64,000 bases of DNA, from contig JAUXOL010000016.1 in assembly GCA_030682375.1 (NCBI GenBank), positions 82,577 to 146,576 on the forward strand. Direction: 5' to 3'. This document shows positions 60,167 to 64,000 of this stretch, piece by piece. This DNA is from Gallionella sp. (GTDB lineage Bacteria > Pseudomonadota > Gammaproteobacteria > Burkholderiales > Gallionellaceae). The first letter of the stretch is position 1, and each line of letters begins with the position of its first letter. A program made the position numbers and the translations under genes. Under the pieces are notes generated by a model that was not told the DNA's origin, did not search any database, and worked only from the letters and a program-made list of their open reading frames with translations.

Positions 60167-60947
60167 TTTTGCTGATTTGATTATCGACAAATAAATCTGC
60201 TCTATGGCGCGAAAGAAATTCGACGCTCGGCATGAATCGCTCTGGTAACTCAATAAACTTCCCGTTCAGTGGCGCTAGAACATCGTTTATAAATGGCTCG
60301 TCACGCCGCTTGAGCTCTTCTGACACAATGATCTTGAAATCATCGGTGAGCGTTATTAGCCCTTTGTCAAAAGCTCGATCATGAATCGCCGATAGACACA
60401 GTCCATTGCTTGGGTTCAAGCGATTCGCCTTATCTTTACTCCAAGGCACGATATGGCTGGCAATCAGCAAGCGAGGCTCGGACAAACCAGACATGCAGCA
60501 ACGCCCCCGATAACTACTCAACACAGCACGACGAAAAAAACTTTGTTTGATGCGCTGTTCGGTAACAACCCGTCTCGTTTCTCCCGTGTAATCTTCTGGA
60601 ACAAGCTGCTCGTCTGACTCGTCTTCAGACGGCTGCGTGCGATCAAGGTTACGCCTGAGCATTTCGCATTCCAAAGCAAGCTTTTCCCAATCGGCGTGAA
60701 ATTCGGCCCATACCTCACGATCAAGATTAGACGCACCTTTCAAGCCTTTCCGGCCCGAGCTTGTTATTGCAGGATCAAGACTCGCAAAATTAACGAGTTT
60801 CATCGCTAATGCGTCAGGCGTTCGTCCAATCAGTTTTGCGAGCTGAATAATTTCAGGATTTCGACTGTGCAATCTTCCAAACGGAAGTTGGCAATAGAGA
60901 TGAAATGCAAGCTTAAGTTGATCTGTAGTCCAACGGGATGTAGTCAT
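60159..60947 (-). CDS. HNH endonuclease
   Basis: A 262-residue protein with a C-terminal HNH (HNH_2-type) nuclease domain: CCMSGLSEPRLLIASHIVPWS with His165, then NPSNGLCLSAIHDRAFDKGLI with Asn181, His189 and Asp190. The N-terminal half (~1-120) has a motif YCQLPFGRLHSRNPEIIQLAKLIGRTPDALAMKL that reads like a helical DNA-binding part. The layout is typical of small restriction-like or mobile HNH proteins seen in defence islands. The next gene overlaps by 8 bases. The G+C content is lower than in flanking genes. Confidence 0.88.
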   Translation of the reverse strand: MTTSRWTTDQLKLAFHLYCQLPFGRLHSRNPEIIQLAKLIGRTPDALAMKLVNFASLDPAITSSGRKGLKGASNLDREVWAEFHADWEKLALECEMLRRNLDRTQPSEDESDEQLVPEDYTGETRRVVTEQRIKQSFFRRAVLSSYRGRCCMSGLSEPRLLIASHIVPWSKDKANRLNPSNGLCLSAIHDRAFDKGLITLTDDFKIIVSEELKRRDEPFINDVLAPLNGKFIELPERFMPSVEFLSRHRADLFVDNQISKND

Positions 60948-60998
60948 GATGTACGCCCAAATTTAAGACAAAATTAAAGCGTCAGCCCAAGTTTGATG

Positions 60999-61922
60999 TC
61001 ACAGCGCCGCCAGCGCCTTGATATGCGCCGCGGCGCTCCGCCCCAGCGCATGCAGCTCGTAGCCGCCTTCCAGCATGGACACGATGCGGCCTTGGGCATG
61101 TTTCGCCGCAACCTTCATCAGCTCGTCGGTCACCCAGGCATAGTCGCGTTCGGTCAGGCCCATCATGCCCATGTCGTCGTCGCGGTGAGCGTCGAAGCCG
61201 GCGGAGATCAGCAAAAATTCCGGCTGGAAAGCGTCCAGCGCCGGCAGCCAGTGCTGGGTCACCGCGTCGCGGAACTCCGCACCGCCGGTACCGGCGGGCA
61301 GCGGCACGTTGACGATGTGGTCGTTGCCGCTGCCCGCGCCGACATAGGGATAGAACGGGTGCTGGAAGGTGGAGCACAGCATCACGCGCGGGTCGTCGTG
61401 GAAGATGTGCTCGGTGCCGTTGCCGTGGTGCACGTCGAAGTCGGCGATGGCGACGCGGCTAAGGCCGTGGTGCGCCAGCGCATGCGCCGCGGCGACCGCG
61501 ACGTTGTTGAAGATGCAGAAGCCCATCGCCCTGCCCCGTTCGGCGTGATGGCCGGGCGGGCGGATGTTGCAGAAGGCGTTGACGACTTCGCCCGACATCA
61601 CCAGATCGACGCCCTGCACCGCCGCCCCGGCCGCGCGCAATGCGGCCTTGTAGCTGAACGGGTTCATCGAGGTGTCCGGATCGAGGTATACCGAACCCTC
61701 TCGCGGCGCCAGCAGTTCGACCGCATCGACATAGGCCGCGTCGTGCACGCGCAGCAGCTGATCTCGGGTGACTTCCGGCGCTTCGTAACGTTGCAGGTGG
61801 TCGAGTATCCCGGAGGCGATCAGTTGGTCCTCGATCGCATGGATGCGCGCCGGGGATTCGGGATGGTGTGCGCCCATGTCGTGCTTGAGACAGAGCGGAT
61901 GGCTGATGTAGGCGGTATGCAT
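60999..61922 (-). CDS. Histone deacetylase family protein (AcuC-type)
   Basis: A 307-residue zinc amidohydrolase of the class II HDAC/AcuC group. The active-site segments are RPPGHHAERGRAMGFCIFNN, ADFDVHHGNGTEHIF (Asp, His zinc ligands) and LISAGFDAHRDDDMG (Asp ligand), with LEGGYELHALGRSA near the end. It may remove acetyl groups from protein lysines or from acetylated polyamines. It is divergent to the Pat-like acyl-CoA synthetase gene across an 85-base gap, so the two could be a reversible acetylation pair. Confidence 0.92.
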   Translation of the reverse strand: MHTAYISHPLCLKHDMGAHHPESPARIHAIEDQLIASGILDHLQRYEAPEVTRDQLLRVHDAAYVDAVELLAPREGSVYLDPDTSMNPFSYKAALRAAGAAVQGVDLVMSGEVVNAFCNIRPPGHHAERGRAMGFCIFNNVAVAAAHALAHHGLSRVAIADFDVHHGNGTEHIFHDDPRVMLCSTFQHPFYPYVGAGSGNDHIVNVPLPAGTGGAEFRDAVTQHWLPALDAFQPEFLLISAGFDAHRDDDMGMMGLTERDYAWVTDELMKVAAKHAQGRIVSMLEGGYELHALGRSAAAHIKALAAL

Positions 61923-62007
61923 GGCAATGAATTCTGTAGAGGCCGCAGGAAGTGTAATACTCAGGTGCTATCATATCCAACGAATCCATAACCAGAGCTA
62001 AAAAATC

Positions 62008-64000
62008 ATGGGAAAACACTACCTCAACACGCTGTTCGCTCCAAAATCCGTCGCCGTATTCGGCGCCAGCGAACGAACCGACGCGGTCGGCCAGATCGTG
62101 TTTCAGAACATGCTGGAGAGCGGTTTTCAGGGCGAGCTCTACCCGATCAACCCGAAAAGCCCCGAGGTGCAGGGCAAGCGCGCCTATGCCAGCATCGCCG
62201 ACATCGGCAAGCCGGTGGAGCTAGTAGTGATCGCCACGCCGCCGCAGACCGTGCCCGGCATCATCGAGGATTGCGGCATCCACGGCGTCAAGGCCGCGGT
62301 CATCATCACCGCTGGTTTCGGCGAGGCCGGCCCGGCCGGCGTCGCGCTGGAAAAACAGCTGATCGAAGCGGCCAGGCGCTACAACATCCGTCTGGTCGGC
62401 CCCAACTGCCTGGGCATCATGCGCCCCTCCATCGGCCTGAACGCCACGTTCAACAAGGGCGGCGCGAACACCGGCAACATCGCCTTCATCTCGCAGTCCG
62501 GCGCGCTGTGCACCGCGATCCTGGACTGGGCGCAGAGCAACGATGTGGGCTTCTCCAGCGTGGTGTCCATGGGCTCATCGACCGATGTGGACTTCGGCGA
62601 GATCCTCGACTACTTCATCTCCGACCCCAAGACCAGCAGCATCCTGATGTACATCGAAGGCATACGCAACGCGCGCACCTTCATGAGCGCGCTGCGTGCC
62701 GCCGCGCGCATCAAGCCGGTGATACTGGTCAAGGTCGGCCGCCATGCGGCGGGTTCGAAGGCCGCGATGTCGCACACCGCCTCGCTGGTGGGCGCGGACG
62801 ATGTTTTCGACGCCGCCGTCAGCCGCGTCGGCGTGGTGCGCGTGCAGACCATCACCCAGCTGTTCACCGCCGCAAAGGCGCTGTCCTGCGGCTTCCGCCC
62901 GGTGGGCAACCGCCTCGCGATCGTCACCAACGGCGGCGGCCCCGGCGTGATGGCGACGGATCGCGCCGCCGATCTGGGGCTGGCGATGGCCACGCTGTCC
63001 GACGGCACCATCGAATACCTCAACCAGCACCTGCCGCCGAACTGGCCGCACAGCAACCCGGTGGACATCATCGGCGACGCGCAGGCGGACCGCTATCACC
63101 ATGCGGTGAAGGCCTGCCTGGAGGATGAAAACGTGGACGGCGTGCTCGCCATCCTCACGCCGCAGGCGATGACAAAACCGCTGGAATCGGCGCAGGCGCT
63201 GATCGAACTTTCCAACACCCACAGCAAGCCGCTGCTGACCTGCTGGATGGGCGAGTCTCAGGTCGCGGAGGCGCGCAACGCCTTTGCGCAGGCGCACAAG
63301 CCGCATTTCCGCACGCCGGAACCGGCGGTCGAGGTGTTCTCGCACCTGTCCGCCTACTACCGCAACCAAAGGCTGCTGATGCAGATGCCCGGCCCCTTCG
63401 CGCATCACATCGAACCGGATGTCGAAAGCGCCCGCCTGATCATCGAAGGCGCGATGCAGGAGCACCGCAAGGTGCTGACCGAGATGGAATCCAAGGCGGT
63501 GCTGTCGGCCTTCCACATTCCGGTGGCCAAGACCATGGTCGCGCACTCGCCGAACGAGGCGCTGCTGATCGCGCAGCAACTGGGCTTCCCGGTGGCGATG
63601 AAAGTCAATTCGCACGACATCACCCACAAGAGCGATGCCGGCGGCGTGATGCTGAATCTGGGCAATGCGCACGAAGTGCGCGCCGCCTACCAGCACATCC
63701 ACGACAACATCCAGCGCAATCGCCCCAACGCCAAGATGGACGGCATCTCCATCGAGCCCATGATCGTCAAGCCGAACGGCCGCGAGCTGATGATAGGCGT
63801 GACCAGCGACCCGGTGTTCGGCCCGGTGATCACCTTCGGCGCGGGCGGCACGGCAGTCGAGATCATGGGCGACCGCGCCGTAGCGCTGCCGCCGCTGAAC
63901 AACTTCCTGGTGAAGGAGCTGATCGGCGAAACGCGCATTTCGAAGATGCTGGGCGCGTTCCGCAACATGCCGCCCGCCAACATGGAGGCGCTGGAAGACG
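62008..64000 (+). CDS. Pat-like / ADP-forming acyl-CoA synthetase (3'-truncated)
   Basis: The frame is open from ATG 62008 to the end of the window (664 codons) with no stop. It has an N-terminal CoA-binding domain (LFAPKSVAVFGASERTDAVG, PINPKSPEVQGKRAY), a succinyl-CoA-ligase-like part (LVGPNCLGIMRP, ISQSGALCTAILDWAQ, SHTASLVGADDVFDAAV with His256), and an ATP-grasp part starting near residue 490 (VLSAFHIPVAKTMVAHSPNEA, FPVAMKVNSHDITHKSDAGGV). This arrangement fits ADP-forming acetyl-CoA synthetase or the Pat lysine acetyltransferase, which adds a C-terminal GNAT domain; the end lies outside the window, so the two cannot be told apart. The neighbouring deacetylase favours Pat. Confidence 0.9.
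   Translation, partial: MGKHYLNTLFAPKSVAVFGASERTDAVGQIVFQNMLESGFQGELYPINPKSPEVQGKRAYASIADIGKPVELVVIATPPQTVPGIIEDCGIHGVKAAVIITAGFGEAGPAGVALEKQLIEAARRYNIRLVGPNCLGIMRPSIGLNATFNKGGANTGNIAFISQSGALCTAILDWAQSNDVGFSSVVSMGSSTDVDFGEILDYFISDPKTSSILMYIEGIRNARTFMSALRAAARIKPVILVKVGRHAAGSKAAMSHTASLVGADDVFDAAVSRVGVVRVQTITQLFTAAKALSCGFRPVGNRLAIVTNGGGPGVMATDRAADLGLAMATLSDGTIEYLNQHLPPNWPHSNPVDIIGDAQADRYHHAVKACLEDENVDGVLAILTPQAMTKPLESAQALIELSNTHSKPLLTCWMGESQVAEARNAFAQAHKPHFRTPEPAVEVFSHLSAYYRNQRLLMQMPGPFAHHIEPDVESARLIIEGAMQEHRKVLTEMESKAVLSAFHIPVAKTMVAHSPNEALLIAQQLGFPVAMKVNSHDITHKSDAGGVMLNLGNAHEVRAAYQHIHDNIQRNRPNAKMDGISIEPMIVKPNGRELMIGVTSDPVFGPVITFGAGGTAVEIMGDRAVALPPLNNFLVKELIGETRISKMLGAFRNMPPANMEALED

Overview
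The window looks like the chromosome of a Gram-negative betaproteobacterium, probably of the Nitrosomonadales/Gallionellaceae kind. This rests on gene content and overall look: high-G+C coding DNA (by eye about 58-60%), an EF-P with Arg32 next to its rhamnosyltransferase EarP, the yhdP-nitrilase-tldD cluster, an LPS heptosyltransferase, and a CCA-encoding tRNA-Asn. The taxon is an inference; no 16S rRNA is present.

Layout. 1-8.1 kb: the end of a PLP aminotransferase, an HDOD protein, then on the minus strand an AsmA-like protein followed by a very unusual 1401-residue protein that joins a long coiled coil, a class III nucleotide cyclase domain, a membrane segment and an AsmA-like region. 8.2-12.7 kb: tRNA-Asn followed by a run of small genes (S4-domain protein, Cys-rich 55-residue protein, lone FliL-like protein, DUF1653, DUF3301, YkgJ-type Cys-cluster protein, GIY-YIG protein). 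12.9-17.3 kb: parE-parC (topoisomerase IV). 17.3-20.5 kb: an FCY1-type cytosine deaminase, a second copy of the Cys-rich small protein, efp and earP. 20.4-28.9 kb: a MacAB-type export operon (HlyD adaptor, ATPase, two permeases) split by a 4.2-kb block with a nuclease-STAND-TPR protein and a RhuM-Fic/Doc protein. 29-35.6 kb: cold-shock protein, VOC protein, purT, class I FBP aldolase, an AT-richer deoxyribosyltransferase/TIR-like gene, tldD and a nitrilase-family amidase. 35.6-42.2 kb: yhdP and divergent glnE. 42.3-52.7 kb: a sensory block of three methyl-accepting chemotaxis proteins, CheW and a membrane adenylate cyclase. 52.9-56.5 kb: ilvE, zinc-finger protein, waaF and phosphomannomutase/phosphoglucomutase. 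56.5-64 kb: response regulator, alaS, an AT-richer HNH-nuclease pair, a histone-deacetylase-family protein, and a divergent, right-truncated Pat-like acyl-CoA synthetase.

Most of the DNA is core chromosome. The accessory signals are three small islets: the STAND/RhuM-Doc block inside the export operon, the TIR-like gene between the aldolase gene and tldD, and the HNH pair between alaS and the deacetylase. All three look like defence-type cargo. The best candidates for something undescribed are the nuclease-STAND plus RhuM-Doc pair, the coiled-coil/cyclase/AsmA fusion, and the paralogous Cys-rich small proteins, which share an upstream motif with each other and with the HDOD gene. Chemotaxis, cyclase and HDOD genes together suggest a motile cell with cyclic-nucleotide signalling, but no CheA, flagellar cluster or cAMP receptor lies in the window.
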